From: Haloferax massiliensis
GTDB lineage: Archaea; Halobacteriota; Halobacteria; Halobacteriales; Haloferacaceae
DNA: 64,000 nt
Assembly (NCBI RefSeq): GCF_001368915.1
Contig: NZ_CSTE01000006.1
Location: forward strand, 62,001-126,000
Direction of reading: 5' to 3'
Shown: in pieces, positions 54,683 through 64,000 of the stretch
How the letters are laid out: every line of letters starts with the position of its first letter
How positions within the stretch are numbered: position 1 is the first letter of the stretch
Notes under the pieces: generated by a model
Databases searched by the model: none
What the model was told of the DNA's origin: nothing
What the model saw: only the letters and a program-made list of their open reading frames with translations
Program-made: the position numbers and the translations under genes

Positions 54683-56014
54683 TCAGTCGTCCGCCTCGAC
54701 GGCCGCGCCGGCGTTCGTCTCGATGACCGTCACCTCGTCGGAGCCCTCGTAGAGGTGACACGCCGCGGGGTGCGGCGCGTCGCCGACCGCGGGGCGTCGC
54801 GTCTCACAGGGGCTCTCGAAGCGTTCCCGTAGCGTCTCGCCGGCGCGGTCGGCGTCGCCCTCGGCGAGGTGGCCCAGCGCCGTGTCGACGACGCCCGCGA
54901 CCTCGCCGCGGAGTTCGGCGTCGACGTGTCGCGCGCGCGCCTCCTCGATGAACGCCTCCGCGTCCTCCCGGTCGGGGTCGGCGGCGTCCCAGACGTGGTC
55001 GGGGTTCACGTCGCCGACCGCCAGCGCGTCGCGGAGGTCCATCACGGCGCGGTAGGTCTCCTGTTCGATGTCGAGGTCGTCCGGGGGGATGACCCGCGGG
55101 CACCGCGTCCGGAAGCGACAGCCGGACGGCGGGTTTCGCGGCGACGGCACGTCGCCCGACAGCGCCTCGACCCGACGGCCGTGTTCGGCCGTCGAGGGCC
55201 GGGGCACGCTCTCCAACAGCGCCTCGGTGTAGGGGTGTTTCGGCGACTCGAACAGCTCGTCCGTCGGGCCGAGTTCGACGATGTTGCCGAGGTACATCAC
55301 GGCGACGCGGTCGCAGATGTGCCGGACGACGGAGAGGTCGTGGGCGATAAACAGATACGTCAGCCCGAACTCCTCCTGCAAATCGTCGAGCAGGTTCAAC
55401 ACCTGCGCCTGCACCGAGACGTCGAGCGCCGACACCGGCTCGTCGAGGACGATGAACTCCGGTTCGAGCGCGAGCGCGCGGGCGATACCGACGCGCTGAC
55501 GCTGGCCGCCGGAGAACTCGTGGGGGTAGCGGTCGAAGTGGTTCGCGGAGAGGCCGACCCGCTCTAGCAGGTCGGTGACCCTGTCGCGCCGCCACTCGCG
55601 TTTGGACTCGCCGTCGGCGGTGTCGGGAATCCCGTGAATCCGCAGCGGCTCGGCGACGATGTCGCCGACGGTCATCCGGGGGTCGAGGCTCGAAAACGGG
55701 TCTTGGAAGACGATTTGGGCGTCCCTGCGGAACGCCTTGAGTTCGTCGTCGTCCATCTCGAAGACGTTCTTCCCGTCGAACGTGACCGCGCCGCCGGTCG
55801 CCTCGCGGAGCCGGAGCAGGGTTTCCCCGGTCGTGGACTTTCCGCAGCCGGACTCGCCGACGAGTCCGAGCGTCTCGCCGCGGACGATGTCGAACGAGAT
55901 GCCGTCGACCGCCTTGACGCTCGTCGGGTCGCGCCCGAGGAGGCTGTCGACGAGCGAGTCCTGTTCGAAGTAGTACTTCTGGAGCTCCCGAACCGACAGA
56001 AGCGGTTCAGTCAT
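54683..56014 (-). CDS. Peptide ABC transporter ATP-binding protein, second (OppF/DppF-type)
   Basis: 443 residues. Walker [10 protein letters not shown], signature [15 protein letters not shown], Walker [13 protein letters not shown] and switch His in [12 protein letters not shown]. The oligopeptide_C domain starts [10 protein letters not shown], but the expected following cysteine segment (ESPCETRR...[10 protein letters not shown]) comes only about 110 residues later, after a charged helical insertion. Those cysteines in DppD/DppF-type proteins can hold an iron-sulfur cluster. Last gene of the importer operon, overlapping the preceding gene by eight bases. Confidence 0.93.
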   Translation of the reverse strand: MTEPLLSVRELQKYYFEQDSLVDSLLGRDPTSVKAVDGISFDIVRGETLGLVGESGCGKSTTGETLLRLREATGGAVTFDGKNVFEMDDDELKAFRRDAQIVFQDPFSSLDPRMTVGDIVAEPLRIHGIPDTADGESKREWRRDRVTDLLERVGLSANHFDRYPHEFSGGQRQRVGIARALALEPEFIVLDEPVSALDVSVQAQVLNLLDDLQEEFGLTYLFIAHDLSVVRHICDRVAVMYLGNIVELGPTDELFESPKHPYTEALLESVPRPSTAEHGRRVEALSGDVPSPRNPPSGCRFRTRCPRVIPPDDLDIEQETYRAVMDLRDALAVGDVNPDHVWDAADPDREDAEAFIEEARARHVDAELRGEVAGVVDTALGHLAEGDADRAGETLRERFESPCETRRPAVGDAPHPAACHLYEGSDEVTVIETNAGAAVEADD

Positions 56015-57200
56015 CGGCGCTCACCTCCGGGTCGGCCGCCTCGGCCCCGTCGACCGAATCGACGGCGTCCGAGGGGTCGAACTCCTGTTCGGCGAGGACG
56101 CACCGGACGCTGTGTCGGCCGTCCAGTTCGTACTCGGGGATGCGGGTCAGACAGTCGGTCATGGCTTTGGGGCACCGGTCGGCGAAGTAACACGCGTCGG
56201 GCATCTCCGAGTCGAGCAGACTGGGGACGTTACCCGAGATGGGTTCGAGGCGGCCCGAGGGGTCGTCAACGTCGGGAATCGACCCCAACATCCCCTGCGT
56301 GTACGGGTGGACGGGGTTCTCGAAGATGTCGGCGAGCGGGCCGCGCTCGACGACCTCGCCGGCGTACATGACGCCGACGCGGTCGCACATCCGGGCGATG
56401 ACGCCGAGGTCGTGGGTTATCATCAGGATGCTCATCCCCTCCTGTTCCTGCAGGTCGCGCAGCAGGTTGAGAATCTGCGCCTGAATGGTCACGTCGAGCG
56501 CGGTGGTCGGCTCGTCGGCGATGAGCACGTCCGGCTCGCCGGCGAGCGCCTGCGCGATCATCGCGCGCTGGAGCATTCCCCCGGAGAACTGGTGGGGGTA
56601 CTCCTCGGCGCGGTCCTCGGGGTCGGGGATACCGACCTGGTCGAGCAGTTCGACCGCGCGGTCCATGCTCTCGTCGTCGACGTAGCTCTTCGAGGGGAGA
56701 AGCGAGTCCCTGATGAGCGACGCGAGCCCGTAGCCCTGGGTGCGCGAGCGCGTGCTCCGCGGGTTCGACCGGGCGCGGCGCTGGACCTCCACCGCTTCGG
56801 CGATCTGCTCGCCGACGGTTATCGAGGGGTTGAAACTGCTCATCGGGTCCTGAAACACCATGCTGAACGACGGGCCGCGGAGCGACCGGCGGACGCCCTC
56901 CGGGAGCCGCCGGATGTCGACGAGGTCGCCGTCCACGGCGTCTGGCTTCGACCCGCGGAACTCCTCGGCGAGGTCGGCGTTGCGGTACCATATCTCGCCT
57001 TGGGTCACGCGACCGGGCGACTCGATGAGGTCGATGACCGACAGCGCGGTCACGGACTTGCCGGACCCCGACTCGCCGACGATGCCGAATATCTCGCCGT
57101 CTTCGACGTCGAACGAGACGCTTTCGACCGCGTTGACCTGCCCCTCCTCGGTGAAAAAGCGGGTCGAGAGGTCGCGGACGCTGAGAATCGTGTCGGCCAT
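56007..57200 (-). CDS. Peptide ABC transporter ATP-binding protein, first (OppD/DppD-type)
   Basis: 397 residues. Walker [24 protein letters not shown]-loop, signature [15 protein letters not shown], Walker [13 protein letters not shown], switch [11 protein letters not shown]. It has a haloarchaeal insertion of about 35 residues ([26 protein letters not shown]) after the Q-loop. The C-terminal [14 protein letters not shown]...C motif is the compact oligopeptide_C form. Starts one base after the DppC stop. Confidence 0.94.
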   Translation of the reverse strand: MADTILSVRDLSTRFFTEEGQVNAVESVSFDVEDGEIFGIVGESGSGKSVTALSVIDLIESPGRVTQGEIWYRNADLAEEFRGSKPDAVDGDLVDIRRLPEGVRRSLRGPSFSMVFQDPMSSFNPSITVGEQIAEAVEVQRRARSNPRSTRSRTQGYGLASLIRDSLLPSKSYVDDESMDRAVELLDQVGIPDPEDRAEEYPHQFSGGMLQRAMIAQALAGEPDVLIADEPTTALDVTIQAQILNLLRDLQEQEGMSILMITHDLGVIARMCDRVGVMYAGEVVERGPLADIFENPVHPYTQGMLGSIPDVDDPSGRLEPISGNVPSLLDSEMPDACYFADRCPKAMTDCLTRIPEYELDGRHSVRCVLAEQEFDPSDAVDSVDGAEAADPEVSADD

Positions 57201-57201
57201 C

Positions 57202-58266
57202 TCAGACGCCCCCCTCCCCTTCGATGCCGGGGTCGAGCGCGTCTCTGAGCCAGTCGCCGACGAGGTTCAGCCCGATGACCGTCACCACGATAGCGAGGCC
57301 GGGCATCGTCGAAATCCACCACGCGGTGGACTGGTACTGCCGGCCGAGGGCGATGTCGAAGCCCCACGACACGTCGGCCCCGGAGAAGCCGAGGAACGAC
57401 AGCGCCGACTCCAGCAGGATGATGGCGGCCACCTGAATCGTCGCCAACACGAGGATGGGCGTGATGGCGTTGGGGAGGACGTGTCTGAGCATCGTCCGCC
57501 CGTCGCTCGCGCCGAGTGCCTTCGCGGCCTTCACGTACTCCTCCTCGCGGATGGAGAGCGCCTCGCCGCGGGCGACGCGGGCGAACCACACCCAGTTGAC
57601 GAGCGCGACGACGACGATGACCGTCCCCGGGAGGACGACCGTCCCCGGCATGCCCGTCGGTAACCCGACAGCCGAGCGGAACGCCGGGGCGAGTCCGGTG
57701 GCGACGAACGGGTCGGGAATCGGCGCTTGGGCCTGTCCCCAGACGCCCACGAGGGCGATTGCGAGGACGAGCGACGGGAACGCGAGCATGATGTCCGCGC
57801 TCCGCATCAGGACGTCGTCCACGCGCCCGCGGTAGAACCCCGCCGACAGCCCGACGAGGACGCCGATGAGCGCCGCGAGCGACGTGCCGAACAGGCCGAC
57901 GAGGATGGACGTTCTCGCGCCGTAGATGACGCGGGAGAGGATGTCCCGCCCGTTGCCGTCGGTGCCGAGCGGGTGTGCGACCGTCGCGTTCGTGTAGACG
58001 GTCTGCGTCTCGGTGACGACCTGTCCGTCCTCGATGACGACGCTCCCGTCTTCCATCTGTGTCACCTCCCGGGTCTCCGTCGTGCTGAAGCCGAGCGGCG
58101 GTTGCCGGGCGTTGTCGAGGTTCTGTTGGGACGGGCTATACGGCGAGATAAACGGGGCAAAGATGGCCATCGCCACCACGAGGACGACGACGACGATGCC
58201 GAGCTTCGCGAGGAGACTCCGTCTGAGCTCTCGGCGAAGGTTTCTGCGTGTGCGTTCCGATATCAT
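57202..58266 (-). CDS. Peptide ABC transporter permease (DppC-type)
   Basis: 354 residues. N-terminal helix, a ~70-residue extracellular loop (SPYSPSQQNLDNARQPPL...), then five helices typical of BPD_transp_1 with the EAA loop AKALGASDGRTMLRHVLPNAITPILV. The long loop with ETREVTQMEDGSVVIEDGQ is an unusual insertion between the first helix and HPLGTDGNGRDIL. Confidence 0.93.
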   Translation of the reverse strand: MISERTRRNLRRELRRSLLAKLGIVVVVLVVAMAIFAPFISPYSPSQQNLDNARQPPLGFSTTETREVTQMEDGSVVIEDGQVVTETQTVYTNATVAHPLGTDGNGRDILSRVIYGARTSILVGLFGTSLAALIGVLVGLSAGFYRGRVDDVLMRSADIMLAFPSLVLAIALVGVWGQAQAPIPDPFVATGLAPAFRSAVGLPTGMPGTVVLPGTVIVVVALVNWVWFARVARGEALSIREEEYVKAAKALGASDGRTMLRHVLPNAITPILVLATIQVAAIILLESALSFLGFSGADVSWGFDIALGRQYQSTAWWISTMPGLAIVVTVIGLNLVGDWLRDALDPGIEGEGGV

Positions 58267-58272
58267 AGAGCG

Positions 58273-59271
58273 TTAATCGTAGGCCACCTGCGGGTTGACG
58301 TAGGCGTACAGGGCGTCAACGAGGATGTTCACGAGGACGAACCCGACCGCGACGACGATGAGCGAGCCCTGTAAGACCGGCCAATCGCGGGCGTTGATGC
58401 TGTTGATGATGAGCGTCCCGAGCCCCGGCCACGCGAAGACGGCCTCCGTGATGACGGCCCCGCCGATGAGGGTTCCGAGTTGGAGACCGATGACGGTGAT
58501 GACCGGGATGAGCGTGTTCCGAAGCGCGTGCTTGTAGCGGACCAACGTCTCGGGGAGCCCCTTCGCCCGCGACGCGCGGACGTAGGTCTGTCCGAGTTGG
58601 TCGAGCATCCCGCTGCGGGTGAGCCGCGTGATGAGTGCGGTGAAGTACGTCCCGAGCGTGACGGCGGGGAGCGTGATGTGCCACAGCCACGTCCCGAAGC
58701 CGCGTATCGCCGCGCCCGGGTCGCCGCCGACGAGAAGCAGCGCGATGCCGTCGAGGCCGATGGGACGCTGGCTCGTCGGGAACAGGTTCAACTGGACCGC
58801 GAGCACGAGGATGAGCATCACCCCCAGCCAGAAGTTGGGCGTGCTGATGCCGACCAGCGAGAACACCGTCGCGCCGTAGTCCGCGGGCTCGTGCCGCCGC
58901 GTGGCCGACAGGACGCCGAGCGGGATGGCGATGACGACGGCGACGACGGTCGCCGCGACGGCGAGTTCGAGCGTCGCCGGGAGCTTCGCCACGACGCGCG
59001 CCGACACCGGCGTCCGGGTCACGAGCGACAGGCCGAGGTCGCCGAACGGGATACCGGAGACGAACTCCCAGTACTGGACGTACAGGGGCTCGTTCAGCCC
59101 GAGTTCGGCGATGACCTGCGCTCTGACCTCGGGGTCGACGTCGGGGGGCAACAGCACGTTCGCCGGGTCCCCCGGCGAGATGAACCGGAGGCCGAAGACG
59201 ACCGTGATGACCCCCCAGATGACGAACAGCCCCTGGAGCGAGCGCTTGATGAGGAACCTCGACAGCGACAT
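58273..59271 (-). CDS. Peptide ABC transporter permease (DppB-type)
   Basis: 332 residues, six helices; N-terminal FLIKRSLQGLFVIWGVITVVFGL is the DppB start and VRASRAKGLPETLVRYKHALRNTLIPVITVIG the EAA-containing coupling loop. It pairs with the DppC-type permease, six bases downstream, to form the membrane channel. Confidence 0.94.
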   Translation of the reverse strand: MSLSRFLIKRSLQGLFVIWGVITVVFGLRFISPGDPANVLLPPDVDPEVRAQVIAELGLNEPLYVQYWEFVSGIPFGDLGLSLVTRTPVSARVVAKLPATLELAVAATVVAVVIAIPLGVLSATRRHEPADYGATVFSLVGISTPNFWLGVMLILVLAVQLNLFPTSQRPIGLDGIALLLVGGDPGAAIRGFGTWLWHITLPAVTLGTYFTALITRLTRSGMLDQLGQTYVRASRAKGLPETLVRYKHALRNTLIPVITVIGLQLGTLIGGAVITEAVFAWPGLGTLIINSINARDWPVLQGSLIVVAVGFVLVNILVDALYAYVNPQVAYD

Positions 59272-59274
59272 CGA

Positions 59275-60906
59275 CTACTGCTGGCTCATCGCGTACGCGT
59301 CGATGCGCTCGTCGGAGCGGGCCTCCCACGCGATGGCGTTGCTGACGCCGTAGACGCTGTACTGCTGGTTCAGGAATATCCACGGGCACTGCTCGTGGGC
59401 CATCGCGTTCGCCTCCTGGAGGGTCGCCTCGCGCTCCTCGCCGGACTGGTTGCCGGCCTGTTCGAGCAGCGCGTCGAACTCCTCGTTTTGCCACGTCGTG
59501 AGCGTCCCCTCGGAGGCGAGAAGCGCCTCCATGACGAGGCCGCCGTCGAACGTCGCCTCGCCCCAGCCGATGAGGAACCACGGCGGGCGGGCCTCGATAC
59601 TGCCCGCGAGCAGTTCGTCGACGAGCGACCCGAAGTCGCGCTGGCGAACCGTCGCCGTGACGTTCGGGAGCTCGTCGATGTAGCCCGCGACCGCCTGCGC
59701 GACTTCGAGGTCCTTCAGGTAGCGCCCGACCGGCGTGTGAAGCTCGATTTCCGCGCCGGCGTAGCCGGACTCCTCGACCAACTGCTCGGCTTGGTCCGGG
59801 TCGTGCGGGTACGGGTCGATGTCGGGGTTGTGGCCGACGAACTCGGGGAGAGTGGGCTGGCCCGTCTGCGCGCCGAAGCCCCCGAGGACGTTCTGGACGA
59901 TGCTTTCGAGGTCGATGGCGTAGTTCATCGCCTGCCGGAACTCCATCGAGTCGAACGGTTCGACGTCGTAGCGCATCCCGTTGTAGATGATGCGGGTCGA
60001 CGGGGCCGCGGCGACGCGGGCGTTGTCGGAGTTGGTGACGCGCTGGACCTCCTGCGGCGGGACGTTGACGATGAGGTCGGTCTCGCCCTGCAGGAGTTGG
60101 TTGACGCGCGTGCTGGCCTCCGACGCGGCGCGGAAGGTGAGCGTGTCGACCGCCGCGGGCTCCCGCCAGTAGTCCTCGTACGCCGTGAGGACGACCTCCT
60201 CGTCTTCGGTGTACGAGTCAAGCTGGAACGGTCCCGTGCCGTTCATGTGCTGGCTGATGTACGCCTTGTCGTTCTCCTCGACCCACGACTGCTGCATCAC
60301 GTCGAGGTAGGTCGCGAACTCGGAGAACACGATGGGGTTGAGGGAGGCGTTGTTGACCCTGACCGCGTTCTCGCCCTCGATGACCTCCGCGCCGGCGACG
60401 CCGGCGAGTTGGTCGCTCTGCGGGCTGGCGAAGCCGACCTCCTCGTCGACGACGCGGTTGATGCTGTAGGCGACGTCCGCGGGAGTGAGTTCGTCGCCGT
60501 TGTGGAACGTGACGTCCTCGCGGAGGTCGAAGCGGACCGCGTTCTCCCCGTCGATGCGCTCGTAGTTCGTCGCGAGCGAGGTCTGAATCGACCCCGCCGC
60601 GTCGCGGGTCAAGACGCCCTCGTACGCGTGGAGGACGACGATGTCCGTCGTCGTCTCGCGGTGGTCCTGCGGGTCGAGACCGGAGGGCATCTGCCCCTGC
60701 GTGATGGTCACGTCGAACGAGCCGCTGGCCTCGGTCGTCGTCGTGGTCTCGTCGGTTTCGGTCTCCTCCCCGCCGGTCGTCGTCTCGGTGGTCTCGGTCT
60801 CCTCCCCGCCGCCACCGGAACAGCCCGCGAGCGCCGCCGACGCCGCCGCGCCGCCAGCCAACTTAATGTACGACCGTCGACTAATGTGAGAATTGGTATC
60901 AGCCAT
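59275..60906 (-). CDS. Peptide ABC transporter substrate-binding lipoprotein (family 5)
   Basis: 543 residues. A twin-arginine signal (SRRSYIKLAGGAAASAALAGC) ends in a lipobox cysteine, so it is Tat-exported and lipid-anchored outside, as usual in haloarchaea. An acidic Glu/Thr linker follows, then an SBP_bac_5 fold: GLDPQDHRETT, RFDLREDVTFHNGDELTPADVAYSINR, YGGYRYDVEPF-like region, RQAMNYAID. The ligand may be peptides, opines or similar. A TATAAG element about 30 bp upstream supports the start as near-leaderless and as operon promoter. Confidence 0.94.
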   Translation of the reverse strand: MADTNSHISRRSYIKLAGGAAASAALAGCSGGGGEETETTETTTGGEETETDETTTTTEASGSFDVTITQGQMPSGLDPQDHRETTTDIVVLHAYEGVLTRDAAGSIQTSLATNYERIDGENAVRFDLREDVTFHNGDELTPADVAYSINRVVDEEVGFASPQSDQLAGVAGAEVIEGENAVRVNNASLNPIVFSEFATYLDVMQQSWVEENDKAYISQHMNGTGPFQLDSYTEDEEVVLTAYEDYWREPAAVDTLTFRAASEASTRVNQLLQGETDLIVNVPPQEVQRVTNSDNARVAAAPSTRIIYNGMRYDVEPFDSMEFRQAMNYAIDLESIVQNVLGGFGAQTGQPTLPEFVGHNPDIDPYPHDPDQAEQLVEESGYAGAEIELHTPVGRYLKDLEVAQAVAGYIDELPNVTATVRQRDFGSLVDELLAGSIEARPPWFLIGWGEATFDGGLVMEALLASEGTLTTWQNEEFDALLEQAGNQSGEEREATLQEANAMAHEQCPWIFLNQQYSVYGVSNAIAWEARSDERIDAYAMSQQ

Positions 60907-60933
60907 CGAAGGTAGATTGAGTCGGTCGTTCTT

Positions 60934-60939
60934 ATATCC
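60934..60939 (-). promoter_or_regulatory. TATA box of the peptide importer operon
   Basis: TATAAG on the minus strand, about 30 bp before the substrate-binding-protein ATG. It is the only clear promoter before the five tightly spaced genes. Confidence 0.5.
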
Positions 60940-61083
60940 ATTGCCTGAGATTCGGCCCCGCATAGCGTTCTGACAATATATTGTGCGCAGTTATGCTCCC
61001 GGGGCATCGCCGCTGAACACACGGATGCGTCATCCCCCCAAACACGGGGTACGTTTATTACTGCCCATCGCGGAATCATTCGT

Positions 61084-61722
61084 ATGGCCGTGACCGGCCG
61101 TCCCACACTTCGGGACTTGTTCGACGAGTCGCCGACGCCCCACATCGCACACCCGCCGCGAACGCATCAACGACACTTCTACGTCGCGACGGACGGGTCG
61201 TACCGCCCGAACGGCGGGGGACTCGGTGCGGTGATAGAGACCCGCGACGGCGAGCGAGTCGCCCGTATCGCACTCCCGGACGTGCCGCCGGACAACAACG
61301 TCTCGGAGTATCGCGCACTGCACCTCGGACTTGACGTGCTCGCCCACCGCGCGCCGCCGGGCGCTCGCGTCGGCGTCCTCGTCGACCACGACGACCTCGC
61401 CGCGAACGTCAACAACGCCGTCCTCGCCGGTGACCACCCCGACTGGAAGTCGCCGAAGCGAATCGTCGTTCCCGCCGGAAGCGAACACCACTGGCGGGGG
61501 ATTCAGGCCCGCATCGCCGGGTTCGGCGAGCTACGCGCCGCGCGAATCGACAGCCGCGAGAACCCCGCGCACCCGCTGGCGAACGCGCCGGGCGAGTACG
61601 AACACGTCAACCGGCGCGCCGACCGCTGTGTGCTCCCCGACCCCCCGGAGTTCGAGGCCGACTCCGGGAGGGACGTGAGCTACCTCCCGCCCTCGCGGTT
61701 CGAGGGGCGCGCGAGCGACTGA
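61084..61722 (+). CDS. RNase HI-like (reverse-transcriptase-like) protein
   Basis: 212 residues. FYVATDGSYRPNGGGLGAVIE matches the first RNase H strand with Asp37, NNVSEYRALHLGL contains Glu75, and VGVLVDHDDL contains Asp101, the D-E-D metal triad of type 1 RNase H. A last catalytic Asp is less clear. N-terminal ~30 and C-terminal ~45 residues extend beyond the fold. RNA-DNA hybrid cleavage is likely; haloarchaea commonly carry such proteins. Confidence 0.85.
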   Translation: MAVTGRPTLRDLFDESPTPHIAHPPRTHQRHFYVATDGSYRPNGGGLGAVIETRDGERVARIALPDVPPDNNVSEYRALHLGLDVLAHRAPPGARVGVLVDHDDLAANVNNAVLAGDHPDWKSPKRIVVPAGSEHHWRGIQARIAGFGELRAARIDSRENPAHPLANAPGEYEHVNRRADRCVLPDPPEFEADSGRDVSYLPPSRFEGRASD

Positions 61723-61900
61723 GCGCAGAGCGTCGCTGAGACCCGTCCCGTTCGCCCCGCCCATCGAGTGGGCCGCCGAGCGCGAGCGGTCTCACCGGGC
61801 TGTCGCCTTCCCGGGGCGCGTCCCCCGGGCGGCCGTCCCGCCGCCGGCCGGTCTCCTCACCGTCACAAAGTTGACAACGCGGAGCGACGACGCCGGACGT

Positions 61901-62626
61901 ATGGACTCCGCGGAGACCGTCGACACGTTCGACCCGCGGCGACGCGGACTCTCGCCGCTCGCCGCGACCGCGAGACGCCACGCGACACGACTCGTCGCCA
62001 TCGGTCTTCTGACGGCCGTCTCCGTCTTCGCCGCTATCCGCGACCCAGGACTCCTCTCACCGACCGGCGGACTCCCGCCGACTGCCGGCGTCTCTCCGAC
62101 CGCCGGTGTTTCGACAGCTGTCGCCGGAGTCGGCGACCCGACCTTCCTCGTCCGTCTCGAACTGGGCGTGCTCACCGGCACTCTCACCGCCGGCGTCTCG
62201 CTCGTCGCCCTCGCCGGCTGCGACCCCGCGGTCGACCTCCGCGCCGCCTCGGGGTGGTTGGCGGTCGCCGCCGCGGGCTTTCTCGTCGGGACCGTCGCCG
62301 CGCGGCAGTTCGCGCCGGGCCTCACCGACCTGCTGGTCGAATGGGGCCGCGTCGCGGCCGACTCACGCCAGTCGGCGCTCGAACTCGAACTGTTCTTCCC
62401 GGTCGCGGTCGGCGGCGGCGCGGCCGTCGCCCCGCTCCTGCTCGGACTGCGCCGCGCCGGCGCGCTCTCCCGCCGACTCGCCGGGACGACCAGAGGGCTG
62501 TCGCTCCTCTGTCTCGTCGCCTTCGCCGCGTGCTTCTCGCCGCCGGACTCGACGACCTTCGCGCTCTACGCGGCCCCGCCGGCGGTCGGACTGGGCGTCG
62601 CCGTCGCGTGGGTCGAGTTCGGGTAG
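61901..62626 (+). CDS. Membrane protein of unknown function
   Basis: 241 residues with a soluble ~30-residue N-terminus and about six hydrophobic helices. A PT-G-rich loop (SPTGGLPPTAGVSPTAGVSTAVAG) between helices 1 and 2 repeats PTAGVS. Start is the ATG of MDSAETVDTF; a TTG ten codons earlier is possible but unsupported. No family recognised. Confidence 0.7.
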   Translation: MDSAETVDTFDPRRRGLSPLAATARRHATRLVAIGLLTAVSVFAAIRDPGLLSPTGGLPPTAGVSPTAGVSTAVAGVGDPTFLVRLELGVLTGTLTAGVSLVALAGCDPAVDLRAASGWLAVAAAGFLVGTVAARQFAPGLTDLLVEWGRVAADSRQSALELELFFPVAVGGGAAVAPLLLGLRRAGALSRRLAGTTRGLSLLCLVAFAACFSPPDSTTFALYAAPPAVGLGVAVAWVEFG

Positions 62627-62659
62627 CGATTCGAAGAAAAACCGAAGACAGATTGCGCG

Positions 62660-64000
62660 TTACTCTTCCTGCGCGTCCACAACCGCCGTCGCCGCCAGGT
62701 TGACGATGTCTTTGACCTCGTCGCCGCGCTGGAGGACGTGGACGGGTTTGTCCATGCCGACGAGCATCGGGCCGATCGCCTCCGCGCCGCCGAGGCGCTG
62801 GAGGAGCTTGTAGCCGATGTTACCCGCTTCGAGGTTCGGGAACACGAGGACGTTCGCGGGGCCGTCGAGCTCCGCGAAGTCGTAGGTTCCTTCGAGGATG
62901 TCCTCGACGAGGGCGGTGTCGGCCTGCATCTCGCCGTCGACCGGGAAGTCCACGTCGGGGTCGTCCTGCAGGAGCGCCGCCGCGCCGCGGGGCTTGCGCG
63001 TCCCCTCGTTCGTGACGCTCCCGAAGTTGGAGTACGAGAGCAGCGCCGCGCGGGGTTCGACGTTGAACTGGCGTGCGAGGTCCGCGGTGTGCTTCGTAAT
63101 CTCCGCGAGAATCTCCTCGTCGGGGTCGAGGTTGACCGTCGTGTCGGCGCAGAAGACGACGCGGTTCTTGAACGTCATCATGTAGACGCCGGCGGCGTAG
63201 TTGGCCTCGTCGGCCGTTCCGATAATCTGCAGCGGCGGGCGGAGCGCCGAGGGGTAGTGGTGAGTCAGCCCCGTCAGCATCGCGTCCGCGTCGCCGACTT
63301 CGACCATGACGCTGGCGAAGTAGTTCGAGTCGCGGCGGACGAGTTCCTCAGCCTCGGACTTCGTGACGCCCTTGCGCTGTCGAAGCTCGTAGAGGCGGTC
63401 GACGTAGTGGTCCCACTCGCCGTCGCGGGGGTTAGCGATGGTCGGGTCGAAGTCGAGACCCAGCTCCTCGGCCTTCCGCAGTATCGTCGTCGTCTTCCCG
63501 ACGAGGATGGGTTCGGCGATGCCCTCCTCCTGCATCTGGTAGGCGGCGCGAATCATCTTCTCGTCTTCGCCCTCGGCGAGGGCGACCCGCTTGGGGTTCG
63601 ACTTCGCCTTGTTGAGGACGACGCGCATCATCTCGCGGGACTTCCCGAGGCGGGCTTCGAGGCGCTCGCGGTAGGCGTTCATGTCGAGGCGCTCGCGGGC
63701 CGCGCCGGAGGTCATCGCCGCCTGTGCGACCGCGGGGGCGACCTCGAACAGCACGCGGGGGTCCAACGGTTTGGGGATGACGTAGTCGGCACCGAACTGC
63801 AGCGGGTGGTCGCCGTAGGCCTTGACGACCGCGTCGGGCACGTCCTGCCGGGCGAGTTCGGCGAGCGCCTCGGCGGCCGCGCGCTTCATCGCCTCGTTGA
63901 TTTCGGTCGCGCGCACGTCGAGCGCGCCGCGGAAGATGAACGGGAACCCGAGGACGTTGTTCACCTGATTCGGGTAGTCAGAGCGTCCCGTGGCCATGAT
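62660..64000 (-). CDS. maeB: NADP-dependent malic enzyme, C-terminal part (runs off the window)
   Basis: 447 codons of the 3' part; the 5' part is beyond the window edge. The beginning ([28 protein letters not shown]) is the end of the malic-enzyme NAD-binding domain. The rest (from about [32 protein letters not shown]) is the phosphotransacetylase-like domain of the large MaeB type. It converts malate to pyruvate and CO2. The PTA-like domain usually has a regulatory, acetyl-CoA-sensing role and not activity. Confidence 0.93.
   Translation of the reverse strand: MMATGRSDYPNQVNNVLGFPFIFRGALDVRATEINEAMKRAAAEALAELARQDVPDAVVKAYGDHPLQFGADYVIPKPLDPRVLFEVAPAVAQAAMTSGAARERLDMNAYRERLEARLGKSREMMRVVLNKAKSNPKRVALAEGEDEKMIRAAYQMQEEGIAEPILVGKTTTILRKAEELGLDFDPTIANPRDGEWDHYVDRLYELRQRKGVTKSEAEELVRRDSNYFASVMVEVGDADAMLTGLTHHYPSALRPPLQIIGTADEANYAAGVYMMTFKNRVVFCADTTVNLDPDEEILAEITKHTADLARQFNVEPRAALLSYSNFGSVTNEGTRKPRGAAALLQDDPDVDFPVDGEMQADTALVEDILEGTYDFAELDGPANVLVFPNLEAGNIGYKLLQRLGGAEAIGPMLVGMDKPVHVLQRGDEVKDIVNLAATAVVDAQEE

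Noticed and set aside
62107-62122. A second copy of the pccB palindrome inside the 61.9-kb membrane-protein gene
   Set aside because: Only 13 bases match, it is within coding sequence and not near any promoter; taken as chance.

Overview
The window is a gene-dense, high-GC stretch of haloarchaeal chromosome, most probably from Haloferax and close to Haloferax volcanii. The evidence is the acidic proteome, the many apparently leaderless genes with a TATA-like element about 25-28 bp before the start codon, a trpD-F-E-G operon in the Haloferax order, and a PccA/PccB/PccX propionyl-CoA carboxylase set. A pair of PilA-type pilins also follows an adenosylcobalamin-dependent ribonucleotide reductase. 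Species assignment is inference from gene order and protein features; no database was searched.

Layout. 0.1-5.7 kb: epoxide-hydrolase-like enzyme, stress-protein/amino-acid-transporter pair, YeiH-type exporter. 5.9-9.2 kb: core cluster adk, DUF106 insertase, cmk, truB. 9.5-12.5 kb: tRNA-Pro followed by an atypical FkbM-like methyltransferase and small membrane or zinc proteins. 12.6-16.8 kb: asd, biotin carboxylase subunit (pccA) and birA. 16.9-21.5 kb: UspA, amidohydrolase, tandem HD phosphohydrolases. 21.6-25.1 kb: overlapping operon cofD, Dus-like, CitG-like, DUF447, then rps17e. 25.3-28.2 kb: glycerophosphodiesterase, pccB/pccX. 28.4-31.4 kb: two NSS transporters. 31.6-36.6 kb: two oxidoreductases, a Doc-motif Fic protein with a tiny convergent ORF, and sucCD. 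37-40.6 kb: chemotaxis transducer, CBS protein, DUF2062 protein. 40.7-45.5 kb: palindrome cluster, two identical tRNA-Val genes and trpDFEG behind a three-half-site operator candidate. 45.9-50.4 kb: leader peptide, nrdJ and two pilins. 50.6-54.6 kb: DUF1684, aldo-keto reductase, G-rich repeats, DMT transporter. 54.7-60.9 kb: complete peptide-type ABC importer. 61-64 kb: RNase HI-like protein, membrane protein, and the 3' part of malic enzyme running off the window.

How the genes work together. PccA (biotin carboxylase plus biotin carrier), BirA (its biotinylating ligase), PccB and PccX together make a biotin-dependent acyl-CoA carboxylase, which feeds succinyl-CoA towards SucCD and on to malic enzyme. 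The trp operon makes anthranilate and carries it to the CdRP stage. The ABC importer, NSS, APC and DMT proteins handle amino acid or peptide uptake, in keeping with a proteolytic heterotroph.

The most unusual feature is inside birA. About 58 codons are inserted in frame between the KWPND and KLCG motifs of the ligase, and the DNA is an alternating array of six hairpins. Three of them share the same 11-nt loop, which contains the ultra-stable GCGAAGC mini-hairpin. A related palindrome cluster lies beside the tRNA-Val pair.
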